A stretch of 64,000 bases of DNA from Rhodococcoides kyotonense (GTDB lineage Bacteria; Actinomycetota; Actinomycetes; Mycobacteriales; Mycobacteriaceae): assembly GCF_001645385.1 (NCBI RefSeq), contig NZ_LVHI01000012.1, positions 332,106 to 396,105 on the forward strand. Direction: 5' to 3'. Below the pieces are notes generated by a model. The model made no database searches and was not told the origin of the DNA. It saw nothing but the letters and a program-made list of their open reading frames with translations. Of this stretch, positions 7,460 through 15,604 are shown one piece after another. Positions within the stretch are counted from its first letter, which is position 1, and every line of letters begins with the position of its first letter. A program made the translations under genes and the position numbers.

Positions 7460-8653
7460 CTAGCAATCAGCTGCAGGAGTGGAGCCTGCGGAATGACCCA
7501 GGGAGGGGGAGAAGGTGCCGTACATGGCGGCGATGTGCGAGGCGCTGCTACGAATCAGATCGATTGCCTCATCGGTCATCTCGACCAGAGTCGACGGTCC
7601 GGAGGCGATCGACACGGCTGCGGTGATGCCCGCATCCCGAGCTTCCTTCGGATCCAGCATCACTCGCCCCGCCACCACGACGACGGGACACCCGGACGGT
7701 ACCGCACCGGCGACGCCTGCAACGACTTTTCCGTTCAACGACTGCGAATCGAACGAGCCTTCACCGGTCAGGACGAGATCCGCCTGCGCGCAGAGCTCAC
7801 GAAATCCGACGGCACCCATCACGAGTTCGGAGCCCGGAAGAAACTCGGTCGTCAGTACTGCGGACAGGCACGCAGGCATTCCACCTGCAGCGCCCGCGCC
7901 CGATAGCTCGCGCGCATCGACACCCGTCGAATCGGCAAGAACCGCCGCGAGATTCGCGAGCCCAGCGTCGATGACCTGAACCTGCTCCGGAGTCGCGCCT
8001 TTCTGCGGCCCGAAAACCGATGCAGCGCCGCGGCTTCCGAGCAGTGGGTTGTCCACGTCCAGCGCGACGCGAAAGTGCACATCGGCTGCACGCGGATGCC
8101 TACCCGTCATGTCGACCGAGCGAATCTCGCCCAATCCCTGCGCACCGCTTGCGACTTCGACCCCGGACTCGTCGAGGAACTTCACACCCAGCGCACTCGC
8201 GAAGCCCATGCCTCCGTCGTTGCTCGCGCTGCCGCCGATGCACAGCAGGATGTCGGTGACACCCTCGTCCATCAGATGACGGGCCAGGATCCCGACCCCG
8301 TAACTGTCTGCGCGCATCGGCTGGAGGTCTACATCGGACACGTGCGGAAGTCCGTTCGCTTCCGCGGCCTCGATGACTCCTGTTGTGCCGTCAGCGGATA
8401 CGGCGACCCGAGCACGACGAGGGCGCCCGATGGCGTCGACGGTATCGACCTCACGGATATCGGCGTTCAATCCCGCCGCGAGAGCGTCGAGCGTGCCCTC
8501 CCCGCCGTCCGCCAGCGGGCATTCGATCACCGTCACCGCCGGACCCAGGGCGTCCCGCACTCCGTCAGCCATGGCCGCAGCGGCCTCCGACGCAGAGCAG
8601 GAGCCCTTGAACGAGTCCGGAGCCGTGACCACGGTAAGTCTCTTTTGCTCCAT
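7460..8653 (-). CDS. Glycerate 2-kinase, GarK/GlxK family
   Basis: The enzyme phosphorylates D-glycerate with ATP and feeds lower glycolysis; E. coli GarK/GlxK members give 2-phosphoglycerate. The 397-residue product starts with VVTAPDSFKGSCSASEAA, the family N-terminus. It then has CPLADGGEGTLDAL near residue 45, LLCIGGSASNDGGMG near 135, GAAGGMP near 255 and VLTGEGSFDSQS near 295, all hallmark motifs. It is the first structural gene after the CdaR-type regulator. The ATG at 8653 lies 6 nt after a TAGCCT hexamer, which suggests a leaderless transcript. It is the only recognisable catabolic enzyme in the racemase cluster. Confidence 0.92.
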   Translation of the reverse strand: MEQKRLTVVTAPDSFKGSCSASEAAAAMADGVRDALGPAVTVIECPLADGGEGTLDALAAGLNADIREVDTVDAIGRPRRARVAVSADGTTGVIEAAEANGLPHVSDVDLQPMRADSYGVGILARHLMDEGVTDILLCIGGSASNDGGMGFASALGVKFLDESGVEVASGAQGLGEIRSVDMTGRHPRAADVHFRVALDVDNPLLGSRGAASVFGPQKGATPEQVQVIDAGLANLAAVLADSTGVDARELSGAGAAGGMPACLSAVLTTEFLPGSELVMGAVGFRELCAQADLVLTGEGSFDSQSLNGKVVAGVAGAVPSGCPVVVVAGRVMLDPKEARDAGITAAVSIASGPSTLVEMTDEAIDLIRSSASHIAAMYGTFSPSLGHSAGSTPAADC

Positions 8654-8659
8654 CTCTGT

Positions 8660-8711
8660 AGGCTAGGTCACAAAGATTCGGCCAGATATAGGCGTCGGAC
8701 ACATATATCGG
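8660..8711 (-). promoter_or_regulatory. Candidate promoter and operator of the glycerate kinase gene
   Basis: A -10-like TAGCCT (minus strand, 8665-8660) ends 6 nt before the kinase ATG. Upstream lies an imperfect AT-rich inverted repeat, GATATA (8685-8690) and TATATC (8704-8709), 13 nt apart, flanked by CC(A) and GG. It covers or abuts the expected -35, as expected for an activator such as the CdaR-type protein encoded just upstream. The assignment is inferred from position only. Confidence 0.35.
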
Positions 8712-8748
8712 ATCGATTTCACCCAAATATCAGTGCGTCGCGCACTCT

Positions 8749-9807
8749 TTACGCTCTGTTGATCGATTCAGCTGTCAATGCGATGCGCATCGTGACCGCA
8801 TCGTCGAACGTACGAAGATCGAGCCCGGTCAGAGCTTGGATGCGGTTCAACCGCTGCACGACGGTATTGCGATGCGCGTGCAATGCCGCTGCCGACGCCA
8901 CCACCGAAAGATCGTGCGCCAACACGACCGCGGCCGTGTGACGCAACGTGGCGGACAACGGCCCGAGGGTGCGCGACGCGCAGTCCGTGGACAGTTCCGT
9001 CGCCTGCTGCGCCAGCAGGATCTCGAGAGCGAACCCACTCAGCTCGTGAACGCCACCGTCGTTCACTTTCGTTGTGCGAGTGAGAATGTCGAGACGTTTG
9101 GCGTCGACGACGAGCTCCGCGGTCGTCGCGGACGGACGTCCGGCGACGACCGTCGCACCACGCGAGCGCAGCCTGTCGAGCACCACGCTCCGCACTCCGT
9201 CGTTCGCTCGTCCGAGCAGAAACCAGACGACACCGGCGCGTTCGATGCCGACGACGTTGTCGAGTCCCGTCATCGAGGACTCCAACCTCGACGGCTGTGC
9301 GTCCGTGCCTGCCGTGTCGAACGCGACCAGCACACTCCACGGAGGACGACTGGGTCGTCCCACATCGTCGAGCACGGCGCTCACACGCGCCTCGGACACC
9401 CTCGGTTCACTGATCAGCGTGTTCAGCAGGTCTCGCAAAGTCGATGCACGCCAATGAGAATCGACGAGCTGCTGTTCCTGACGCACCAGCAGCATCACCG
9501 TCAGGACGACCACGCGCGCAACGGGTTCGACGACAGACGGCTTGCCCGTCACGCCCACCACTCCGACGGCTTCCCCGTCGATCACCAGGGGCACGTTGAC
9601 ACCGGCCTTGGACTGCTCGCGGTCGCGCGCGATCCGGACGATGTCTCGTTTCGCGAGCGCAGCGATGGCCCCGTCGTGACTCGTTCCGAGCCTGGACGGG
9701 TCGGCCGACGCGATGATGACGCCGCGGTCGTCCATGATGTTGACGTTGTGCTCGACCACGGGACGCACCTGGTCGACGACTCGCTGGGCGAGCTCTGCAG
9801 TCAGCAC
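8749..9807 (-). CDS. CdaR-family sugar-diacid/hydroxyacid-responsive transcriptional regulator
   Basis: The 352-residue protein has an N-terminal sugar-diacid recognition domain (AQRVVDQVRPVVEHNVNIMDDRGVIIAS, continuing to GVVGVTGKP) and a C-terminal PucR-type helix-turn-helix (AALHAHRNTVVQRLNRIQALTGLDL). CdaR of E. coli activates glycerate, galactarate and glucarate genes, including garK. I chose the GTG at 9807 because a GGGAG ribosome site lies 7 nt before it and the family domain starts at once; a longer reading to 9867 adds unmatched sequence. It is encoded immediately upstream of the glycerate kinase on the same strand, with a 95-bp gap carrying a candidate operator, so it very likely controls the cluster. 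Confidence 0.85.
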   Translation of the reverse strand: MLTAELAQRVVDQVRPVVEHNVNIMDDRGVIIASADPSRLGTSHDGAIAALAKRDIVRIARDREQSKAGVNVPLVIDGEAVGVVGVTGKPSVVEPVARVVVLTVMLLVRQEQQLVDSHWRASTLRDLLNTLISEPRVSEARVSAVLDDVGRPSRPPWSVLVAFDTAGTDAQPSRLESSMTGLDNVVGIERAGVVWFLLGRANDGVRSVVLDRLRSRGATVVAGRPSATTAELVVDAKRLDILTRTTKVNDGGVHELSGFALEILLAQQATELSTDCASRTLGPLSATLRHTAAVVLAHDLSVVASAAALHAHRNTVVQRLNRIQALTGLDLRTFDDAVTMRIALTAESINRA

Positions 9808-9893
9808 GCTGGTACTCCCTTCCACGACCGCATCGATGGACCACCACAACCGTCTATCGGTTGCCACGTGACATCGATGCCGATAGAGCGTAC

Positions 9894-9927
9894 GAAAAAG
9901 GCCCGCCGCTGACGCGACGGGCCCTTT
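9894..9927 (-). terminator. Rho-independent terminator after sucD
   Basis: On the minus strand a GGGCCCG-type arm (9923-9918) pairs with CGGGCC (9905-9900) around a 12-nt loop and is followed by TTTTT. It begins 18 nt after the sucD stop and is the clearest intrinsic terminator in the window. Confidence 0.8.
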
Positions 9928-9940
9928 CGACAGGAACTGC

Positions 9941-10852
9941 TTACTTCACGGAAAGCGATTCCAGGATCTCGCGAGCGAGTGCAGCGGTCTCGGACGGCGT
10001 CTTGCCGACCTTGACGCCTGCAGCCTCGAGCGCGTCCTTCTTCGCCTGAGCCGTGCCCGACGAGCCGGAGACGATGGCGCCTGCGTGGCCCATGGTCTTG
10101 CCCTCGGGAGCGGTGAAGCCTGCGACGTAGCCGACGACCGGCTTGGTCACGTTGGCCTTGATGTAGTCGGCCGCACGCTCTTCGGCGTCGCCACCGATCT
10201 CACCGATCATGACGATCAGCTTGGTCTCGGGGTCGTTCTCGAACGCCTCGATGGCGTCGATGTGCGTCGTACCGATGACCGGGTCTCCACCGATGCCGAT
10301 GGCCGTCGAGAAGCCGAAGTCACGGAGTTCGTACATCATCTGGTAGGTCAGGGTGCCGGACTTCGAGACGAGGCCGACGGGTCCCTTGTCGGTGATGTTC
10401 GCCGGGGTGATGCCGACGAGAGCCTCACCGGGCGTGATGATTCCGGGGCAGTTCGGGCCGATGATGCGGGTCTTCTTGCCCTTCTCCACGTTGTAGGCCC
10501 ACGCGTAAGCGGAGTCCTGCACGGGGATGCCCTCGGTGATGACGACGAGCAGCGGGATCTCCGCGTCGATCGCCTCGACGATGGCGTCCTTGGAGAATGC
10601 CGGGGGAACGAACGCGATGGAGGTGTCCGCACCGGTCTTCTCGATTGCCTCGGCGACCGAAGCGAACACGGGAAGCTCGATGTCGTTGCCCTGTGCGTCG
10701 ACATGCTTGACCGTCGTGCCGGCCTTGCGTGCGTTGACGCCACCGACGACGTTGGTGCCGGCCTTGAGCATCAGGGCGGTGTGCTTGGTTCCCTCGCCAC
10801 CGGTGATGCCCTGGACGATGACCTTGTTGTCCTTGTTCAGAAAGATAGACAT
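9941..10852 (-). CDS. sucD: Succinyl-CoA synthetase alpha subunit
   Basis: With SucC it interconverts succinyl-CoA and succinate with substrate-level phosphorylation in the TCA cycle. The 303-residue product has the N-terminal CoA-binding domain ([18 protein letters not shown]), the family ligase motif IIGPNCPGI near residue 131, and the active-site phosphohistidine region [11 protein letters not shown] near residue 253. Length and motifs are ordinary. It starts 8 bp after sucC, so the pair forms an operon ending at the terminator at 9894-9927. Confidence 0.96.
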   Translation of the reverse strand: MSIFLNKDNKVIVQGITGGEGTKHTALMLKAGTNVVGGVNARKAGTTVKHVDAQGNDIELPVFASVAEAIEKTGADTSIAFVPPAFSKDAIVEAIDAEIPLLVVITEGIPVQDSAYAWAYNVEKGKKTRIIGPNCPGIITPGEALVGITPANITDKGPVGLVSKSGTLTYQMMYELRDFGFSTAIGIGGDPVIGTTHIDAIEAFENDPETKLIVMIGEIGGDAEERAADYIKANVTKPVVGYVAGFTAPEGKTMGHAGAIVSGSSGTAQAKKDALEAAGVKVGKTPSETAALAREILESLSVK

Positions 10853-10860
10853 GGTTTCCT

Positions 10861-12024
10861 CTACTTCGCTGCCAGCTCGGCGGCCTTGTCGGCGCCTTCA
10901 TCCATGGTTCCGGCGAGCGTCACCAGCGGGTGCGCGGCGTCGGCGAGAATCTTGCGTCCCTCTTCGACCTTGTTGCCGTCGAGACGCACTACCAGCGGCT
11001 TGTTGGCGTCGTCGCCCAGCTTCTTCAGCGCGCCGACGATGCCGTTGGCGACAGCGTCACACGCGGTGATGCCACCGAAGACGTTGACGAACACGCTCTT
11101 GACCTGCTCGTCACCGAGGATCACGTCGAGGCCTGCAGCCATGACCTCTGCGGAGGCGCCGCCTCCGATGTCGAGGAAGTTGGCAGGCTTGACGCCACCG
11201 TGCGCTTCACCGGCGTATGCGACGACGTCCAGCGTGGACATGACCAGTCCGGCGCCGTTGCCGATGATGCCGACCTGTCCGTCGAGCTTGACGTAGTTGA
11301 GGTCGTTCTCCTTGGCCTTGGCCTCGAGAGGATCGGCCGCGTCCTTGTCCTCGAAGTCCGCGTGGGCTTCGTGGCGGAAGTCTGCGTTCGCGTCGAGCGT
11401 GACCTTTCCGTCGAGCGCGAGAATCTGGTCGTCGGGGGTGCGAACCAGCGGGTTGACCTCGACGAGAAGCGCGTCTTCCTTGATGAAGACTTCCCACAGC
11501 TTCTGGATGGTCACCGCAGCGGCGTCGAGCACCTCGGCGGGCAGCTTGCCCTTTTCAGCGATATCACGAGCAAATGCGAGGTCGACGCCCTTCACGGCAT
11601 CGACCGGGATCTTCGCGAGTGCGTCCGGGTTCTCCTCGGCCGTCACCTCGATCTCCACGCCACCCTCGACGGAACACATCGCGAGGTAGGTGCGGTTGGT
11701 GCGGTCGAGCAGGAAGGAGATGTAGTACTCCTCGGCGATGTCGGAGGCTTCTGCAACGAGAAGCTTCTTCACGACGTGGCCCTTGATGTCGAGGCCGAGG
11801 ATCGCTTCTGCGTTCTCGGTAGCTGCCGCGACGTCCTTGGAGTACTTGACGCCGCCGGCCTTGCCTCGACCGCCGACCTTGACCTGTGCCTTGACCATCA
11901 CAGGCTTGCCGATTTCCTCGGCAATCTGAGTTGCACCAGCAACCGTGTCGGTGACACGGCCTGCGGACGTGGGTACGTCGTGCTTGGCGAACAATTCCTT
12001 CGCCTGGTATTCGAAGAGATCCAT
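10861..12024 (-). CDS. sucC: Succinyl-CoA synthetase beta subunit
   Basis: This is the ATP-grasp beta subunit of succinyl-CoA synthetase, 387 residues. It begins [18 protein letters not shown], the standard SucC N-terminus, which fixes the ATG at 12024. It continues with [16 protein letters not shown] near residue 45, LVEVNPL near 200, [12 protein letters not shown] near 260 and [12 protein letters not shown] near 314, the nucleotide-proximal region. It is the first gene of sucC-sucD. A short GC-rich hairpin lies in its presumed 5' region. Confidence 0.96.
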   Translation of the reverse strand: MDLFEYQAKELFAKHDVPTSAGRVTDTVAGATQIAEEIGKPVMVKAQVKVGGRGKAGGVKYSKDVAAATENAEAILGLDIKGHVVKKLLVAEASDIAEEYYISFLLDRTNRTYLAMCSVEGGVEIEVTAEENPDALAKIPVDAVKGVDLAFARDIAEKGKLPAEVLDAAAVTIQKLWEVFIKEDALLVEVNPLVRTPDDQILALDGKVTLDANADFRHEAHADFEDKDAADPLEAKAKENDLNYVKLDGQVGIIGNGAGLVMSTLDVVAYAGEAHGGVKPANFLDIGGGASAEVMAAGLDVILGDEQVKSVFVNVFGGITACDAVANGIVGALKKLGDDANKPLVVRLDGNKVEEGRKILADAAHPLVTLAGTMDEGADKAAELAAK

Positions 12025-12051
12025 CAGCTCACCGTCTCGTCTACGTTGACG

Positions 12052-12074
12052 CCCGCTCAAGGGGTGTGAGCGGG
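12052..12074 (-). promoter_or_regulatory. GC-rich hairpin upstream of sucC
   Basis: CCCGCTCA (12052-12059) and TGAGCGGG (12067-12074) form an 8-bp stem with a 7-nt loop, 27 bp before the sucC start. It could be a leader structure of sucC or the terminator of the membrane-protein gene that ends at 12171. Position alone does not decide. Confidence 0.35.
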
Positions 12075-12170
12075 TCCGGTCATCGACTTTATCCAGGTGC
12101 CCGGAGGCTTCATCGCCCACCCGGAACCTATGTGGTCTATCTCACCGGTACGCGGCATGTGTCCCAGGTC

Positions 12171-13988
12171 TCATCGAGCGCGCCGTCGAGCCGAAAGCAG
12201 CGCCGCCACAACGAGAATCACGCAGCCGAGGGCTCCGGCGACGACACCTGGACCGACCGTCGGGTCCGTCGCACGCCCGGAAGTCAGCGGCCAGCCCACC
12301 ACGTAGACGACGACGGCCGCCGACCCGCCCGCCAGAAGCGCGGCACCGCGCGCAGGCCTCGAACGGGCAGCGACGACGGCCGCAACCACCACTGTCACCG
12401 CGAGAGCCATCTGGCCCCACACGTCCCAACCCCACGGGATTTCGGTCACCGTGGCTGCGGTGACGTCGGAGCCGCTGTAGAGCGGGAGCGCGAGACCGAT
12501 CGCGGCGACGACGGCACCGAGCAAGGCAACCGCGCCGACGACGCGGTCTCCCGTCGTGTCGGACGTGTCGACGTCGTCACGCTCCGCGCTTCCCGCCAGG
12601 AGCGTCGCGGAACCGCACACCACGGCCGCGACGACGGCGACAATGATCGCCAGCCCGCCGGATCCGATCGCGATGCCGTCGATGTCCGTTGCGAGCACGA
12701 CGGCCTGCAGTACGCCGGCGCCCGTCATCACGACGGACACGCTCAGCACACCCGTTGCAGGGCGGACCGTTGCCGCGAACAGCGAGAAGAACAGCGGCAC
12801 CGACGCGACGACGAGAACGAACCCGGCGATGACGGCGGTGCGGGTCGCGAGGATCGTCGGTGTCGGCAGACCGTCGGGAACGACGAGAACAGCTAGCAGC
12901 CCACCTGCGATCGACGCCACGCCGGACACGACACCGGCCACACCTGCGACGACGTGCCACCGCGTCGACGACAGATGTCCGTCGTCGAGCCCCGACCGAC
13001 GGACGCGATCGGACCCTGCCCGACGCTCACGCGCGGCTGCCACCGGCCATGCCGTGACCCCGGCGGCGAGAAGGACGACGGCAGCGGCCGTCCCCGCGAC
13101 GGAGCCCGGGGACACCTCGATCCCGGGGCCGGACGCCAGACCGGCGAGCAGCCGCGACCCGGTCAGACCGATCAGTGCCGCACCCGCACCGAACAACGCG
13201 CCCGACGCGACGACGGGCGAGATCGATGCCAGTGCCGACGCCGCGACGACGAGGACTGCCAATGCGGCGAGAGCCGAGCCGACGGCCGTCGTCCACGGCG
13301 ACTCGACGACCGCAGGCACGAGCACGATCGAATCGGTCGAGACGAACGGCGGAACGAACAGGGCCCCCGCGCCGATCACGGCCGCCACCACGGCCACCGT
13401 CGACAGCAGACCGCCGACGCGTGCGGCGGCGGCGCGCCCGGTCAGGTCCGGGCTGGCCGACTGGCCGTACCCGTCGCTCAGCGATGCTCGACCGACCGCG
13501 ATCCAGCCGAGCAGGCCGGCAAGCACTGCGAGTGCGTGCGACGCCACCACCACATAGGCGCCTGCGCTCGGCTCGAGCACCGCTGCGGTGATCGGGCGGA
13601 ACAGCTCCAGCCGGTTCGCGTCGATCGGATCCAGGAGCAGGCCGAGATCGAGAACGGTCAGTCCGACGGCCACCGCCCCGTATCCCGCCGTCACGGCTCC
13701 GGCCAGTGCAGGACTGCGAACGACCGCCAGCCAGGCGCCGACGGCGACGACCGCGAGAGGGACGGACGCCACCAGACTCGCGCCGACGAGGCCGCCCGTC
13801 GGGCCATCACCCGACGTCGCACTCACGGGGTCGAGAACGACGACGGCGAGCGCGAGACTCGCTGCGATCGACGCGACCGCCGCGGCCGCGATCGCGGGAG
13901 GGCGAGCGCCCTTGTCGTCCTGTGCCCTGCCCTCGATCACTCGAGGGGAAGCCTTGTCGGACCGGTGGATCTGAGATGAGGACGCCAC
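12171..13988 (-). CDS. Multi-spanning membrane protein of unknown function
   Basis: The 605-residue product is extremely rich in Ala, Val, Gly and Leu. It has roughly 14-16 hydrophobic stretches separated by short polar loops, starting after a polar N-terminus of about 30 residues. No catalytic or transport motif was recognised. Mycobacteria also carry integral membrane proteins of unknown function near their sucCD genes (Rv0954, Rv0955); the position is suggestive, but I could not establish homology. It is encoded upstream of sucC on the same strand and divergent from the M23 peptidase gene. A role in the envelope is a guess from context. Confidence 0.75.
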   Translation of the reverse strand: MASSSQIHRSDKASPRVIEGRAQDDKGARPPAIAAAAVASIAASLALAVVVLDPVSATSGDGPTGGLVGASLVASVPLAVVAVGAWLAVVRSPALAGAVTAGYGAVAVGLTVLDLGLLLDPIDANRLELFRPITAAVLEPSAGAYVVVASHALAVLAGLLGWIAVGRASLSDGYGQSASPDLTGRAAAARVGGLLSTVAVVAAVIGAGALFVPPFVSTDSIVLVPAVVESPWTTAVGSALAALAVLVVAASALASISPVVASGALFGAGAALIGLTGSRLLAGLASGPGIEVSPGSVAGTAAAVVLLAAGVTAWPVAAARERRAGSDRVRRSGLDDGHLSSTRWHVVAGVAGVVSGVASIAGGLLAVLVVPDGLPTPTILATRTAVIAGFVLVVASVPLFFSLFAATVRPATGVLSVSVVMTGAGVLQAVVLATDIDGIAIGSGGLAIIVAVVAAVVCGSATLLAGSAERDDVDTSDTTGDRVVGAVALLGAVVAAIGLALPLYSGSDVTAATVTEIPWGWDVWGQMALAVTVVVAAVVAARSRPARGAALLAGGSAAVVVYVVGWPLTSGRATDPTVGPGVVAGALGCVILVVAALLSARRRAR

Positions 13989-14043
13989 ACGACAGACGCT
14001 ATCGTTCGTCGCCCCGGGAACACGTGATGCGCTCGTCGTGTTT

Positions 14044-14097
14044 CGACAACGGAATCGGGGGTACTCCCGCGTTGTCGGAGACCCCAGGGCGTCTCCG
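14044..14097 (+). other. Nested hairpins in the M23 peptidase leader or divergent promoter
   Basis: CGACAACG (14044-14051) pairs with CGTTGTCG (14070-14077). Inside it, CGGG (14056-14059) pairs with CCCG (14066-14069). Directly after comes GGAGAC (14077-14082) pairing with GTCTCC (14091-14096). The region lies 140-190 nt before the TTG start of the M23 gene in a 247-bp divergent gap. It could be a structured 5' leader. It does not match the ydaO/c-di-AMP consensus that I know from actinobacterial cell-wall hydrolase genes. Confidence 0.35.
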
Positions 14098-14235
14098 CGT
14101 TTCGCCTGTTCGCGTTGTGAGCCATCTCACATATCCGACCGCGGGGCCCGTAAAACTTGCGCCGCTTGCAATCGTTTCGTTACCGTCTGCCGAGTCTTAA
14201 GTCACGAGCAGATCACGAAACGGAGGCCGCAGGTC

Positions 14236-15297
14236 TTGTCGCAACACCGCGCGTCCTTCACCGCAAGCCGATTCGTCAAGCCGGCAGCGGTTACCGACAG
14301 CGCACCTGCCGTCTACTCGCCCGACACCGTGTTTACCGAGGACACCGTGTACACCCGGGACACCAGCTGGGGCTCCGAGGCCGAGAACCTCGAGTCGAGC
14401 CGGTACGACTACTTCGCCAGCAGCTACGGCGCAGCCAAGACCTATCACGACTCCGAGCTGCATGTGTCCGAGATGGACGACGCAGCCGACGACTCCGTGA
14501 CCGAAACCATCGAGGCCGTCGCCCGCCGAGGCGGAGCGCACCGCATTCCGACGCCTCCCACCGCACTCAAGGGCCGCGCAGCGGTTCTCGCCGTTGCCGC
14601 CGGTGCCGTTGTCGCAGCGGGCCAGGCCGTCGTCGATCACGAACCCGCCGCCGCCAGCTCGTCCGAGGAGGTTGCGCTCGCAGCCGGAGCGGCTCCCGCA
14701 GCCCCCGGCATCGCCGCGACGACCACCCCCGAGGCCGCCGACTACGCAACGGACACTGCTGCGGCTTCGCCGTCGTCGGCCCCGCAGATCCTGAACGTCG
14801 CGAACCCGGTCGATCTCAGCCAGTTCAACGACCTGCTCGCCAAGGGCCAGCGCTTCAGCGAAGAACGCGCCGCCCGCGAAGCAGCGGCACGACGCCCGCT
14901 GTTCGTCCTCCCGGCGGTCGGAACCTACACATCCAACTTCGGCATCCGCTGGGGCGTCCTCCACGCCGGTGTCGACATCGCGAACGCCATCGGTACACCG
15001 ATCCTCGCCGTCGCCGACGGCAAAGTCATCGACGCCGGTCCTGCATCCGGGTTCGGCATGTGGGTTCGTCTGCAGCACGCCGACGGCACCATCACGGTGT
15101 ACGGCCACATCGACAGCGCCAACGTCACCGTCGGCCAGGAAGTCATGGCAGGCGACCAGATCGCGCGCATGGGTAACCGCGGTTTTTCCACCGGACCTCA
15201 CCTGCACTTCGAGGTGCACCTGCCCGGCGAAAACAAGATCGACCCGCTGCCCTGGCTGGCATCCCGCGGCATCAGCCTCGGTCCCGAGCAGGACTGA
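14236..15297 (+). CDS. Membrane-anchored M23 (LysM-less, LytM-type) metallopeptidase
   Basis: This zinc endopeptidase would cut peptidoglycan cross-bridges or stem peptides. The 353-residue product has a polar, Tyr/Asp-rich cytoplasmic N-terminus of about 110 residues and one membrane segment at about 113-133. An Ala/Pro/Thr-rich linker follows, then a C-terminal LytM domain. Zinc ligands are visible: His243 and Asp247 (HAGVD) and His324 in HLHFEVH (His322 is the second catalytic His). A TTG at 14236 is the likely start, because a GGAGG lies 9 nt upstream; an ATG much further up has no ribosome site. The neighbourhood matches Mycobacterium tuberculosis Rv0950c next to uvrD1 and sucC. No LysM or SH3 wall-binding module is seen. 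Confidence 0.88.
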   Translation: MSQHRASFTASRFVKPAAVTDSAPAVYSPDTVFTEDTVYTRDTSWGSEAENLESSRYDYFASSYGAAKTYHDSELHVSEMDDAADDSVTETIEAVARRGGAHRIPTPPTALKGRAAVLAVAAGAVVAAGQAVVDHEPAAASSSEEVALAAGAAPAAPGIAATTTPEAADYATDTAAASPSSAPQILNVANPVDLSQFNDLLAKGQRFSEERAAREAAARRPLFVLPAVGTYTSNFGIRWGVLHAGVDIANAIGTPILAVADGKVIDAGPASGFGMWVRLQHADGTITVYGHIDSANVTVGQEVMAGDQIARMGNRGFSTGPHLHFEVHLPGENKIDPLPWLASRGISLGPEQD

Positions 15298-15340
15298 GTT
15301 CAGTCGGCGTCGTACGCCTTCTCTGGCCCCTGGTTTTTCT

Positions 15341-15361
15341 GACCGAATGTGACATTCGGTC
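15341..15361. repeat. Short perfect palindrome after the M23 peptidase gene
   Basis: GACCGAATGT and ACATTCGGTC are perfect 10-bp arms around a single G. The palindrome lies 43 bp past the M23 stop and just before the 69-bp tandem repeat. It may act as part of a terminator between the convergent M23 and pcrA genes, though the T-run lies on its upstream side. Confidence 0.5.
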
Positions 15362-15375
15362 ACCTTTGGCGGAGC

Positions 15376-15558
15376 GAGGGCCTCATCCGGTCACTCAGAG
15401 TGACCCAGGGCGTCATTCGCTCCCCCCGCGCTCCTCGCCCGACCGAGGGCGTCATTCGCTCACTCAGAGTGACCCAGGGCGTCATTCGCTCACTCCGCGC
15501 CCCGCGCCCGACCGAGGGGGCCATCCGGTCACTCAGAGTGACCAAAGGACGCCCTCGG
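15376..15558. repeat. 69-bp tandem repeat, nearly three copies, with an internal palindrome
   Basis: The segment TCACTCAGAGTGACC recurs at 15391, 15460 and 15529, exactly 69 bp apart, and the sequence between copies is conserved. Copies 1 and 3 contain GGTCACTC-A-GAGTGACC, a palindrome with 8-bp arms. Each unit also carries the sub-repeat GGCGTCATTCGCTC or a variant twice. The array fills the gap between the convergent M23 and pcrA genes. A frame stays open through it only because 69 is a multiple of three; I do not regard it as coding. Confidence 0.85.
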
Positions 15559-15604
15559 TCACCTTCGGCGACGTTTCGCCACTCGGCACCCCAGGATCGC
15601 GGAG

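Noticed and set aside
5635..7626. A 663-codon plus-strand frame antisense to the permease gene
   Set aside because: Its composition (Asp, Arg, Gln and His rich) mirrors the hydrophobic permease codons; no motifs.
13989..14235. ydaO/c-di-AMP riboswitch before the M23 peptidase gene
   Set aside because: The expected core (GGGGGAACC and GGGGUGAA-type blocks) is not there.
15376..15558. CRISPR array
   Set aside because: The repeats are tandem with no unique spacers, the period is 69 bp and no cas genes are nearby.
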